Shown piece after piece: positions 8,572 through 17,039 of a DNA stretch of 64,000 bases (the stretch's first letter is position 1; every line of letters begins with the position of its first letter). The position numbers and the translations under genes are program-made. This DNA comes from Shewanella denitrificans OS217. GTDB taxonomy: Bacteria > Pseudomonadota > Gammaproteobacteria > Enterobacterales > Shewanellaceae. The stretch spans positions 2,914,001 through 2,978,000 of the forward strand of contig NC_007954.1 of assembly GCF_000013765.1 (NCBI RefSeq), written 5' to 3'. The notes below the pieces were generated by a model, which saw nothing but the letters and a program-made list of their open reading frames with translations, was not told where the DNA came from and ran no database searches.

Positions 8572-9650
8572 CTCAAGTAAGCGCGACTCAAGCTGACAGC
8601 AATCAAGCGAGTCAAGCGAGTCAAGCACTTCTGGATACCTTGTATCAAGGCCATGCCCTCACCCGCAGCCAAAGTGAAACCTTATTTGCCAGCATAGTGG
8701 CCGGGGACATGGATCCTGTCGCTATGGCAGGCATGTTAGTGGCCCTTAAGATGCGCGGCGAAACCACAGCCGAAATCACCGGCGCCGCCGATGCCCTACG
8801 TTCTGCCGCCAAGCCTTTTCCAAGAAGCGCCGACTCAATTAGCACAGGCGTGCTGGATATTGTCGGCACGGGTGGCGATGGCTTTAACACCATAAATATC
8901 TCAACCACGGCAGCCTTTGTTGCGGCAGCTGCTGGGGCAAAAGTGGCCAAACATGGCAATAGAGGGGTGTCGAGCAAATCTGGCTCATCCGATTTATTGA
9001 CCCACTGCGGCATAGGTCTCACCATGAGTCCAAAAGCCGCCAGCGCCTGCTTAGATACCCTGGGGTTAAGCTTTTTGTTCGCCCCCCATTACCACGAAGG
9101 GGTACGCCATGCCGTGCCTGTGCGCCAAGCACTAAAAACCCGCACGATTTTTAATATCCTAGGGCCACTCATTAACCCTGCAAAGCCTGAATTTATGTTA
9201 CTTGGGGTCTACTCGCCTAAGCTACTTGCCCCTATCGTTAATGTGCTTAACGCCCTTGGGGTCAAGCGCGCCATGGTGGTTTATGGCAGCGGCCTAGATG
9301 AGGTGGCGCTCCACGGTGATACCCAAGTAGCCGAGCTAAATAATGGCGACATTCGCTTCTATCATTTAACCCCAGAAGAATTAGGGGTTGAGCGCGCCGA
9401 CTTAAATTTACTCACAGGCGGCGAGCCCAGTGACAATGCGCTGATCACAAAGGCTATTTTACAAGGTAAAGGAGAAGCCGCTCAGCGTGATGCTGTGGCG
9501 ATAAATGCAGGCTGCGCCCTGTATATTAGCGGCATCAGTGATTCCGTTCAGGCGGGGACTAAGCTTGCGTTAGCCACACTTAAAACCGGTAAAGCCTTTG
9601 ATGTATTAACCCAACTTGCCGAAGCCAGCCAAACAGAGGCGCAGGGATAA
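8565..9650 (+). CDS. trpD: anthranilate phosphoribosyltransferase
   Basis: TrpD transfers the phosphoribosyl group of PRPP to anthranilate. The 361-residue product shows the PRPP-binding GTGGDGFNT loop around residue 105, KHGNRGVSSKSGSSDLL, and the conserved PVRQALKTRTIFNILGPLINP segment split over the middle domain. The ATG overlaps the trpG stop by seven bases. Its N-terminus contains a 9-bp tandem repeat (TCAAGCGAG units, 8601-8624) encoding QASQAS, an apparent slippage expansion in a non-conserved leader. Confidence 0.95.
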   Translation: MLTQVSATQADSNQASQASQALLDTLYQGHALTRSQSETLFASIVAGDMDPVAMAGMLVALKMRGETTAEITGAADALRSAAKPFPRSADSISTGVLDIVGTGGDGFNTINISTTAAFVAAAAGAKVAKHGNRGVSSKSGSSDLLTHCGIGLTMSPKAASACLDTLGLSFLFAPHYHEGVRHAVPVRQALKTRTIFNILGPLINPAKPEFMLLGVYSPKLLAPIVNVLNALGVKRAMVVYGSGLDEVALHGDTQVAELNNGDIRFYHLTPEELGVERADLNLLTGGEPSDNALITKAILQGKGEAAQRDAVAINAGCALYISGISDSVQAGTKLALATLKTGKAFDVLTQLAEASQTEAQG

Positions 9651-9652
9651 CG

Positions 9653-11188
9653 ATGAATACTCATGCTGAACAAAAAAACCGTATCAATACTGACTCAAGC
9701 ACCAAAGCGTCCAACGTACTGACTCGAATAGTTGACACCAAAGCGGCTCACATAGCCGCCTTAAAGCAGCGTTTCCCTGAACACAGCTTGCAGCCAAAAA
9801 TATCTGATAGAAGCTTATTCGATGCCCTAAAGCAGCCCAATGCCCAGTATATTTTTGAATGTAAAAAGGCCAGCCCTTCCAAGGGCTTAATTCGCCCAGA
9901 CTTTGATGTAGTAGCCATTGCCGATATTTATGGCAAGTATGCGGCGGGGATTTCTGTGTTAACCGACGAGGCATTTTTCCAAGGGGACATGGATTACATC
10001 CCTAAAGTACGCGCGCGCGTCAGTCAGCCTATATTATGTAAAGACTTTTTTGTTGACCCCTACCAAATCAAACTTGCCGCCCACCAAGGCGCCGATGCGG
10101 TGCTATTAATGCTGTCGGTGCTCGATGATGAGCAATATAAAATCCTGGCTCTTGAGGCGCAAAAGTATCAACTCGATGTCTTGACAGAGGTCAGTAATCA
10201 AGCGGAAATGACCCGCGCCATTAACCTTAATGCCACCATTATCGGGATTAACAATCGCAATCTTAGGGATTTATCTACAGATTTGGCCACTACAGAGCTC
10301 CTTGCGCCTCAAATCCCTGCTGACAGAGTCGTCATCAGCGAGTCGGGCATTTATACTCACGACCAAGTGCAGCGTTTAAATCCTTTGGTGGATGGCTACT
10401 TGGTTGGCAGCTCAATAATGGCTCAAGAAGACATAGATTTGGCCTGTCGCCAGCTTATTTTTGGCAATAACAAAGTTTGCGGCCTCACTCGCATTGAGGA
10501 TATAACCGCTGCAGCCCAAAGTGGCGCCGTTTTTGGCGGGTTAATTTTTCATCCAAGCTCAAAGCGCTATGTAGAATTAGCCAACGCCAAAGAATTGATT
10601 AAGCAGATGAAAGTGCAAAACATCAGCCTGAAAATGGTCGGGGTGTTTGTTAACGCAAGCCATAATGAGATGGTCGAGGCTGCAAAGGAGTTAAAGCTTT
10701 TCGCCCTGCAATTGCATGGCGCAGAAACCGCTTCAGATATCGCTCAATTGGCCCAGACATTAAAGGCCAAAAATATTGAATGCGAGATCTGGAAAGCCGT
10801 CGCAGTGGACAGCCAAAGCGGCGAGCTAGGGCCAAGACCTGTTGGCGCCAGCCGTTATTTGTTCGACAGTAAAACAGCACCTGCCACTAACATGGGCGGC
10901 GCTCAATTTGACGGTGCTCAATTTGGAGACTCTCAATTTGGCGGTGCTCAGTTTGGAGGAACGGGGCAAACCTTTGATTGGCAGCAATTGTCGCTCACTG
11001 CCGATGAAAAATCCCGCGCCATGCTGGCAGGTGGACTTAATGCAGACAACACAGCCCATGCCAAACAACAAGGGTTTTATGGCTTAGATTTTAACTCTGG
11101 GCTTGAGCTAAGCCCAGGCATCAAAGACGCCAGCAAGATAGCTAAGGCCTTTGCTGTACTTAAGCAAAGTGAACCCAGAAAAAATTAA
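9653..11188 (+). CDS. trpCF: bifunctional indole-3-glycerol-phosphate synthase / phosphoribosylanthranilate isomerase
   Basis: This fused enzyme catalyses the PRA isomerase (TrpF, C-terminal) and IGP synthase (TrpC, N-terminal) steps. The TrpC half shows FECKKASPSKGLIRPDFD, CKDFFVDPYQ and VISESGI. The TrpF half starts near residue 275 with KVCGLTRIEDI (catalytic Cys) and has YLFDS with the likely general acid Asp405. Between that Asp and the conserved GGTGQTFDW block, a stretch of four five-residue repeats (416-435) enlarges the loop. The fusion is common in enteric and related bacteria; the repeat insertion is not part of the family pattern I know. It starts two bases after trpD. Confidence 0.95.
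   Translation: MNTHAEQKNRINTDSSTKASNVLTRIVDTKAAHIAALKQRFPEHSLQPKISDRSLFDALKQPNAQYIFECKKASPSKGLIRPDFDVVAIADIYGKYAAGISVLTDEAFFQGDMDYIPKVRARVSQPILCKDFFVDPYQIKLAAHQGADAVLLMLSVLDDEQYKILALEAQKYQLDVLTEVSNQAEMTRAINLNATIIGINNRNLRDLSTDLATTELLAPQIPADRVVISESGIYTHDQVQRLNPLVDGYLVGSSIMAQEDIDLACRQLIFGNNKVCGLTRIEDITAAAQSGAVFGGLIFHPSSKRYVELANAKELIKQMKVQNISLKMVGVFVNASHNEMVEAAKELKLFALQLHGAETASDIAQLAQTLKAKNIECEIWKAVAVDSQSGELGPRPVGASRYLFDSKTAPATNMGGAQFDGAQFGDSQFGGAQFGGTGQTFDWQQLSLTADEKSRAMLAGGLNADNTAHAKQQGFYGLDFNSGLELSPGIKDASKIAKAFAVLKQSEPRKN
10898..10957 (+). repeat. 4 x 15-bp in-frame tandem repeat in trpF
   Basis: Four 15-base units begin at 10898, 10913, 10928 and 10943, with the pattern GGYGCTCARTTTGRM and one diverged unit (GACTCTCAATTTGGC). 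They encode GAQFD, GAQFG, DSQFG and GAQFG. The length is a multiple of three, so changes in copy number keep the frame. Confidence 0.9.
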
Positions 11189-11249
11189 TCGAAGATGTCT
11201 CAATGGCACCTAACGCATTGAATTTTGAATATTGATACAAGGAATACCC

Positions 11250-12455
11250 ATGACAGAGCTTAAGCTTGACCCTTATTTTGGTGAATATGGCGGCATGTAC
11301 GTACCGCAAATTCTGGTGCCCGCCCTTAAACAATTGGAAAGCGCTTTTGTGGACGCCCAGCAAGACCCAGCATTTCAGGCAGAATTTACCGATTTACTGA
11401 AAAACTACGCAGGTCGCCCAACGGCGCTAACTTTAACCCGTAACTTAAGCCCTAATCCGCTAGTGAAAATTTACCTAAAGCGTGAAGACTTACTCCACGG
11501 CGGCGCCCATAAGACTAACCAAGTGTTAGGTCAGGCATTGCTCGCTAAGCGTATGGGTAAGAAAGAGATTATTGCAGAAACTGGCGCGGGGCAGCACGGC
11601 GTTGCCACCGCCCTTGCCTGCGCGCTGTTGGGGCTTAAATGTAAAGTGTACATGGGCGCAAAAGATGTTGAGCGTCAATCCCCCAACGTGTTTCGCATGA
11701 AGCTGATGGGCGCTGAAGTTATTCCTGTGACCTCAGGCTCTGCCACCTTAAAAGATGCCTGTAATGAGGCCATGCGCGACTGGTCAGCAAGTTATGATAA
11801 GGCCCATTATTTATTAGGCACGGCCGCAGGTCCGCACCCTTTCCCTACCATAGTACGTGAATTTCAGCGCATGATAGGTGAAGAAACCAAGCAGCAAATA
11901 TTAGAAAAAGAAGGCCGTTTGCCCGATGCGGTCATCGCCTGTGTGGGCGGCGGCTCAAACGCCATCGGCATGTTCGCGGATTTCATTGATGAGCCGAGTG
12001 TTGAGCTTATCGGCGTGGAACCCGCTGGTAAAGGTATAGACACCCCAATGCACGGCGCGCCGTTAAAGCATGGTAAAACCGGGATATTCTTCGGCATGAA
12101 GGCCCCCTTAATGCAAGACAGAGACGGCCAGATTGAAGAGTCATACTCTGTCTCAGCAGGTCTTGATTTCCCGTCAGTGGGGCCACAACATGCGCACCTT
12201 AACGCCATCGGCCGCGCCCGCTATGAGTCAGCCACAGACGATGAAGCCTTAGCCATGTTCCAGCAGCTTGCCCGCTGTGAAGGCATCATCCCAGCGTTGG
12301 AGTCGGCCCACGCGTTAGCGTATGCGGTAAAACTTGCCAAAACTGCCACCAAGGAAACCATTCTCGTGGTTAATTTATCGGGGCGCGGTGACAAGGACAT
12401 CTTCACTGTGTCTGACATTTTAGCGGCCAAAGAACAGGAGAGCGGCAATGACTAA
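11250..12455 (+). CDS. trpB: tryptophan synthase beta chain
   Basis: TrpB condenses indole with serine using pyridoxal phosphate. The PLP lysine is Lys88 in GGAHKTNQ, the phosphate-binding loop is VGGGSNAIGMF, and the N-terminal YFGEYGGMYVPQ block is typical. I place the start at the ATG at 11250, preceded by AAGGA at seven bases; a TTG-initiated extension from 11232 is unlikely. The resulting 401 residues match the family. A 61-base gap after trpCF is the longest in the operon. It overlaps trpA by eight bases. Confidence 0.96.
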   Translation: MTELKLDPYFGEYGGMYVPQILVPALKQLESAFVDAQQDPAFQAEFTDLLKNYAGRPTALTLTRNLSPNPLVKIYLKREDLLHGGAHKTNQVLGQALLAKRMGKKEIIAETGAGQHGVATALACALLGLKCKVYMGAKDVERQSPNVFRMKLMGAEVIPVTSGSATLKDACNEAMRDWSASYDKAHYLLGTAAGPHPFPTIVREFQRMIGEETKQQILEKEGRLPDAVIACVGGGSNAIGMFADFIDEPSVELIGVEPAGKGIDTPMHGAPLKHGKTGIFFGMKAPLMQDRDGQIEESYSVSAGLDFPSVGPQHAHLNAIGRARYESATDDEALAMFQQLARCEGIIPALESAHALAYAVKLAKTATKETILVVNLSGRGDKDIFTVSDILAAKEQESGND

Positions 12456-13293
12456 CACAATAACTAACGCAATGACTCACGAAATGAGCAACAGATATCA
12501 GCAAGCTTTTGCAGCCCTGAATGCCAAAAATCAAGGCGCGCTAGTGCCGTTTGTGACCTTGGGCGACCCAAGCTTTGAATTGTCACAAAAAATCATTAAT
12601 ACCTTGATAGAAAGTGGCGCCGATGCCCTAGAGCTCGGCTTTCCCTTCTCAGATCCTCTCGCAGATGGCCCCGTGATCCAAGGTGCCAACTTAAGGGCGT
12701 TAGAGGCCGGCATGAAGACCAAAGATTGCTTTGAGCTTATCCGCCAAACTCGCGCCGCCCACCCAGATTTACCCATAGGGTTGCTCTTATACGCTAACTT
12801 AGTGTTTGGTAACGGCATAGATAATTTCTACGCCAAGGCAAGCGAAGCTGGGGTCGATTCAGTGCTTATCGCCGATGTGCCCGTGGAAGAGGCTGCGCCC
12901 TTTATTGAGTCTGCCAAAAAGCATGGCATAGCCCCGATTTTTATCGCCCCGCCAAACGCCGATGACGACACCTTACGCGCTGTCAGTAGTAAAGGCGAAG
13001 GCTACACCTATTTACTGTCCCGCGCAGGCGTCACAGGCACAGAATCAAAAGCGGGCGAGCCCATAGAAGCCATCTTGGCAAAGCTGAGCGAATTTCACGC
13101 CCCCCCGCCCCTGCTTGGGTTTGGTATCGCCGAACCTGCCCAAGTGGCCGCCGCTATCAAAGCCGGCGCCGCAGGTGCTATCTCAGGCTCCGCCGTGGTT
13201 AAAATTATCGAAGCCCATAAGGATGATGAAGCCAAGCTGCTATCTACTTTAAGCGACTTCATCAAAGCCATGAAAGCCGCAACTTATAAGTAG
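12448..13293 (+). CDS. trpA: tryptophan synthase alpha chain
   Basis: TrpA cleaves indole-3-glycerol phosphate to indole, which is channelled to TrpB. The catalytic pair is Glu62 (LELGFPFSDP) and Asp73 (LADGP), numbered from the first ATG. The phosphate-binding segments GIAPIFIAPPNAD and GFGIAEPAQV are present. The first ATG overlaps the trpB stop, but MSNRYQQAF at 12484 aligns better with the usual N-terminus; the intervening 12 residues are repetitive (MTNTITNAMTHE). It is the last gene of the operon. Confidence 0.95.
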   Translation: MTNTITNAMTHEMSNRYQQAFAALNAKNQGALVPFVTLGDPSFELSQKIINTLIESGADALELGFPFSDPLADGPVIQGANLRALEAGMKTKDCFELIRQTRAAHPDLPIGLLLYANLVFGNGIDNFYAKASEAGVDSVLIADVPVEEAAPFIESAKKHGIAPIFIAPPNADDDTLRAVSSKGEGYTYLLSRAGVTGTESKAGEPIEAILAKLSEFHAPPPLLGFGIAEPAQVAAAIKAGAAGAISGSAVVKIIEAHKDDEAKLLSTLSDFIKAMKAATYK

Positions 13294-13371
13294 CGAGCAG
13301 TAGGAAGAAATCGAAGGCTTTCAAGCAGTTTGATATAGGCGTAAGAGACACATAGTTCCCATACATAAAAC

Positions 13372-13406
13372 AAAGCCCCGAGTGAATCATCACTCGGGGC
13401 TTTTTT
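13372..13406 (+). terminator. trp operon terminator
   Basis: A 14-bp stem (AAAGCCCCGAGTGA at 13372-13385 pairing with 13390-13403) with a 4-base loop is followed by a T-run, 78 bases after the trpA stop. Confidence 0.93.
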
Positions 13407-13435
13407 GTTTTTAGGCAATTAGGAGTTGCTAATTA

Positions 13436-14424
13436 ACCTGAGATCGGTTTAAGCCATAACAGAAATCGCATTGAAATCGACATCTGTGATATTAAGTTGT
13501 GGCTTACTCTCTTTGAGTTGATAGGCAATTAAACCGCCAATCATATTCAGCATAAAACCATGCACACTTCTATGCCTCGAATGCTCGATTTGTGAGATAT
13601 TCTTAAGCTGATCATTGATCGTTTCTATAATAAATCTTCGTGAAAGCATTGCCCTATCCCACAGTGATAAAACCTTCTTTTTCATGTTCTTGCGAACATT
13701 GTTTACTAGTGTTACGCCTTGCTCAAGTAGCTCGCTTGCCAACGCTTTACTGATATAGCCTTTATCCGCATACAGCTTGTCCATAGCATTCACCACCATG
13801 CCTGAAACAGGCTTAGTGTCATGGGTATTGGCTGGAGTAATTTTGGCGGCAACAATCCCCCCCTTATGGTTAACGATGAGGTGAAGCTTGAACCCGTAGA
13901 ACCACCCCATGGTCCCTTTTCCGCGGCGAGCAAGGCCAGATAACGTTTTATGTCGTGGAATTCGCAAATTGTGGCAAACCTTTACACTGGTCGAATCGAC
14001 GAATTCAATCCCCGTAGGTAGACTTCTGATGCTGGAGAAATAGCTGCATAGTGGCACGACAGCTGTCGGCATAAGCTCAAGAAAACGGGTATAGCTGAGT
14101 AAGTGGGGGAAATCAGATTTGAAAAAACGAGCAAGATATCCAGTGTAGTAATTTTTGAAGTCACGATGATGAGATGTATGGAAGAGTATGATAATCGTCA
14201 TTATTTCACTCATGTCCATTCTGCTTGAACGTTGGCGCTTACGCGTGCCATCTGTTACGCATTGTTTTTTCCATTGCGGCATGAATACAGCACAAAAATC
14301 ATCGACATCACAAAATACATCCACTAAATTATCCATAAGCCCTCTGCGTGATTTGTTCCTTCTTGGTCGAAAGATCTGATCACAAAGAGGGCGATTAGTT
14401 CAGTTTTTTATCCCGAGTTGAGGT
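13436..14424 (-). mobile_element. IS982-family insertion sequence, apparently complete
   Basis: The 989-bp element contains one intact transposase. Its ends are imperfect inverted repeats: ACCTGAGATCGG at 13436 against ACCTCAACTCGG read inward from 14424. TAATTA flanks both ends (13430-13435 and 14425-14430). Because TAATTA is its own reverse complement, it could be either a 6-bp target duplication or part of the inverted repeat. The element lies between the trp terminator and a repeat-rich non-coding stretch, so it does not break a recognisable gene. Confidence 0.85.
13449..14336 (-). CDS. IS982-family transposase
   Basis: The 295-residue protein has the DDE catalytic triad in family context: Asp114 in GIEFVDSTSVKV, Asp191 in LYADKGYISK and Glu238 in RRFIIETINDQLKN. 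The length fits IS982 transposases, and no stop or frameshift is present, so it may be active. It fills most of the element at 13436-14424. Confidence 0.92.
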   Translation of the reverse strand: MDNLVDVFCDVDDFCAVFMPQWKKQCVTDGTRKRQRSSRMDMSEIMTIIILFHTSHHRDFKNYYTGYLARFFKSDFPHLLSYTRFLELMPTAVVPLCSYFSSIRSLPTGIEFVDSTSVKVCHNLRIPRHKTLSGLARRGKGTMGWFYGFKLHLIVNHKGGIVAAKITPANTHDTKPVSGMVVNAMDKLYADKGYISKALASELLEQGVTLVNNVRKNMKKKVLSLWDRAMLSRRFIIETINDQLKNISQIEHSRHRSVHGFMLNMIGGLIAYQLKESKPQLNITDVDFNAISVMA

Positions 14425-14792
14425 TAATTATACCAATTAGCATTGAAGTGTGATCTAGTTGAGGAGTAGCTTTTAAAAACTCATTAGTGACACTCAATTT
14501 AATAGGCTCATAATGGCAATTAGCGAGACGACCTTCTGAGACAGGACGTCGAAGAGAGCTATAGGGACATATCCACGCGTGTCGACGAGCAAATGCAATG
14601 ATGAGTCGATCATTGAATATCAAATTTCAGACTGTGATTTTGATGCCCAAAGCCACCATGACGTTGGGAAGGCTTAAATCGTAATTGGTATTAACCTTGT
14701 ATCTTCCACGCAACCAACATGAAATCAAACCGTTGATTTAAAATATTTATAAATATTAACTTCAAGGAGTTTAATTTAATTTCACCGTTCAA

Positions 14793-15005
14793 GGCTTACC
14801 ATGGCCCAATTCTTACATAAAGAATCTCACCGACACGCCGCACTTTGGATTAAAACCAGAGTCATCCATGTGGGTTCACAAAGTCAGGCACTGAAAATTC
14901 TGCATACAGGCTTGCCATGCCCCATGTCTTACATAAAGAGTCTCTACGACACGCCGACTTCTTGTGAGATCAAGAGCCATCCATGAGGGCTCGAACATCC
15001 CGTCC
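14793..15005. repeat. imperfect tandem duplication, ~116-bp unit
   Basis: The units beginning at 14793 and 14909 share GGCTTRCCATGSCCCA, then CTTACATAAAGARTCTC, then CGACACGCCG, and later a CATCCATG-GGG block. The second unit continues into the hairpin segment that the first lacks. Confidence 0.6.
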
Positions 15006-15119
15006 TTGGGATGGACGGTCGTCTCGCAAACACTCATGACTCACCTTTTTAGCATTGGTGTTATCAGTTGACTTAAATGCTACTTTCTAAATTTAACAAT
15101 GGGTGCCACCGTTAAATTA
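14903..15119. repeat. dispersed hairpin repeat, copy 1
   Basis: This segment matches 52472-52670. The core at 14984-15027 differs from 52523-52566 at only two of 44 positions. Both differences lie in the loop of a CATCCC/GGGATG hairpin. The right part (GACTTAAATG... AATGGGTGCCACC) is also shared but more diverged. Confidence 0.75.
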
Positions 15120-15250
15120 TCCGTAATTTTTCTAAGTTTAATAGAAGGAACTAAATTACGCGATTAGTGTTGGGTGTTCAATATTCATTCAATATTCATT
15201 CTTGCTTATTCATACTCTGAGCCAGCTGATTAAATTTATCAGTTAAGGGT

Positions 15251-16297
15251 TTATCGCATATTTTCTAATTTTTCTTTAGCTTTAACATTTCCCTGCTCTG
15301 CGGATAAAATAAGCCATTTCCTAGCTTCAACATAATCTATCGATAAGCCAGCCATACCTGTTGTATACATTAAACCTAAGAGATACTGCGCATTATTTTG
15401 CCCTTGCTCAGCCGCAAGCTGAAAGTACTTAACAGCTTCCTCATAATTTAGCGGCTTACCCTTTCCAGTATAGAAGCAAAGTCCAACTCTAAATTGTGCA
15501 TTGAAATTACCTTGATCTGCAGCCAATTGATGCCAACGACATGAAGCTTTAGGGTCCTTGTCCCCCCACTCTCCAGTACGAAATATCTCACCTAGGAAAA
15601 ATTGTGCATCAACAAGTTCTTGTTCGGCAGCGGCTAACAATAATTCCATGGACTTTTGAGTATCTACATCAACACCTTCACCTCTGGCATACAACAAAGC
15701 CATGGTGTACTGGGCATCAGCATAATTTAAGTTCGCGGCATTAGAAAAATACTTTACTGCTTGCGCCAAGTCTTTAGGTATATCAGTACCGTAATAGTAC
15801 ATTGATGCGAGGACGTAACTCACAGCACCTGAACCACCTTCCGCCGCAAGTCGATACCATTTAACAGTTTCGTTTATATTTTTTTCAACACCCTGTCCTT
15901 TTGAATACATTGACCCAACAACATCATAAGCAGGTTCAAATCCTTGCTTTGCCGTCTTAAGCAGCCATTCGAACGCTAACTCATAATTAATGTCAATTCC
16001 TTGACCTCCATAATAAGAAAGTCCCAAGTTAAACTGCGCCTTTATATTGCCAAGCTCTGCAGCCTGTTTATATAACATAACGGCTTTTTGCTGGTCCATA
16101 TCAACAACCAGACCTTCATCATAGAAATTAGCTAAATAATTAATGGGTTCATGATTTTTTTCACCAGCTAAAGACTCAATGATTTCAAATGCAGTCACAT
16201 AATCACCATTATTCATTGCTAACTCTGCATGTTCAACACTGGAATAACAGTTAAATGATGCAATACACATCAAAATAAAACAGATAAATTTTTTCAT
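15251..16297 (-). CDS. secreted SEL1-like repeat protein
   Basis: The 348-residue product (from the ATG at 16297, preceded by GGAA and followed by signal peptide MKKFICFILMCIASFNCYSS) is made of about eight tandem SEL1/TPR-like repeats. The recurring pattern is A-x(2)-Y-x(2)-A-A-E-x-G-x(2)-x-A-Q-x-x-L-G-x-x-Y-x-x-G-x-G, for example VMLYKQAAELGNIKAQFNLG and VKYFQLAAEQGQNNAQYLLG. Such solenoids mediate protein-protein contacts; no catalytic domain is present. A longer frame starting at 16342 would bury the signal peptide. Function unknown; likely periplasmic. Confidence 0.85.
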   Translation of the reverse strand: MKKFICFILMCIASFNCYSSVEHAELAMNNGDYVTAFEIIESLAGEKNHEPINYLANFYDEGLVVDMDQQKAVMLYKQAAELGNIKAQFNLGLSYYGGQGIDINYELAFEWLLKTAKQGFEPAYDVVGSMYSKGQGVEKNINETVKWYRLAAEGGSGAVSYVLASMYYYGTDIPKDLAQAVKYFSNAANLNYADAQYTMALLYARGEGVDVDTQKSMELLLAAAEQELVDAQFFLGEIFRTGEWGDKDPKASCRWHQLAADQGNFNAQFRVGLCFYTGKGKPLNYEEAVKYFQLAAEQGQNNAQYLLGLMYTTGMAGLSIDYVEARKWLILSAEQGNVKAKEKLENMR

Positions 16298-16375
16298 TGC
16301 TTTTCCGTAATCTAATCTTTTAAAAAGTCTATAATTAACCAATTAAAAACTAGTAACATTCAAACGAACTAAACT

Positions 16376-16717
16376 TTAATGCCCCATCATTGCTATCGGC
16401 AAAGCTATCAAGAGGATTAAACCATGAACTATTGAAAGAGCTGCGACTATTTTAGCGAGAATAGCCCAGTAAATCTTTCCTTGAAAAAGACTTGCAGCCT
16501 TCCACACCGCGATGCACACAATCAAAATATAAACGGCATAAAGCATGTTAAGAATGAAAAGTACGTCGGTATCATTCACCGCAGCAATAGTGATATTAAA
16601 TAGCATCCCACCTAACATATAGGCGCCCCAAAATGTATCAACTAACCCTATTTTTCCGGTAACCAGCCTGCATATCATTCCATCTTCTTTAGGCTTAGCC
16701 ACACTCAACGGTTCCAT
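16376..16717 (-). CDS. small inner-membrane protein of unknown function
   Basis: The 113-residue product has three hydrophobic segments: roughly residues 25-45 (GAYMLGGMLFNITIAAV), 52-75 (VLFILNMLYAVYILIVCIAV) and 85-110 (AILAKIVAALSIVHGLILLI). The ATG at 16717 is seven bases from AAGGG; a GTG two codons upstream is too close to it. I do not recognise the family. It lies directly downstream of one copy of the 216-bp direct repeat and upstream of the SEL1 protein on the same strand. Confidence 0.6.
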   Translation of the reverse strand: MEPLSVAKPKEDGMICRLVTGKIGLVDTFWGAYMLGGMLFNITIAAVNDTDVLFILNMLYAVYILIVCIAVWKAASLFQGKIYWAILAKIVAALSIVHGLILLIALPIAMMGH

Positions 16718-16744
16718 ACTCACACCCTTTTAAATGATTAAATC

Positions 16745-16960
16745 GATTAAACCTGCCATCCATGCCAAAAAGAGTCAAGTTTAACTTTATCAAATAGGGC
16801 TTAAGGCTAAATTGCGTCTCCTTGGGGAGATTATTGCACCTCTAAATCGAGTTTTACTTTCTAATCAGTGCTATATGAGTCCAATGAATACAAAAGTCTC
16901 CCCGTCCAGATGTGGCAAATAATCCTCATAAGGATAGGTGTCATTTCATCATTTTTTTGT
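16745..16960. repeat. direct repeat, copy A (left of symporter)
   Basis: About 216 bp resemble 18567-18784 in the same orientation. The shared landmarks are GATTAAACCTGCC, then CTCCTTGGGGAGATTATTGC, then ACCTCTAAATC, then AATACAAAAGTC and a GGAT-containing hairpin. The copies bracket the symporter gene, and each lies upstream of a minus-strand gene. They include traces of a beta-barrel protein C-terminus, clearer in copy B. This also covers the 322 bases between the small membrane gene and the symporter, where I see no other gene. Confidence 0.75.
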
Positions 16961-17039
16961 GCCTGTGCGTTAGCCCACCGCTAAATGCTAACAGCGAGCC
17001 CATCGATACCTTGTCCTATCCTTATAGATGTAAACACCT

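Larger units (their letters stand above)
14425..15250. other. gene-poor stretch with dispersed repeats
   Basis: No open frame here has a credible product or ribosome-binding site. The stretch holds an inverted, diverged member of the hairpin repeat family (about 14523-14595), an imperfect tandem duplication (14793-14908 and 14909-15005), and the copy at 14903-15119 that recurs near 52.5 kb. Confidence 0.6.

Noticed and set aside
14408..14623. 71-codon minus-strand frame crossing the IS right end
   Set aside because: It spans the insertion-sequence boundary and lies in a repeat; no start signal or domain.
14801..14986. 61-codon plus-strand frame
   Set aside because: It lies wholly within the imperfect tandem duplication and has no credible product.
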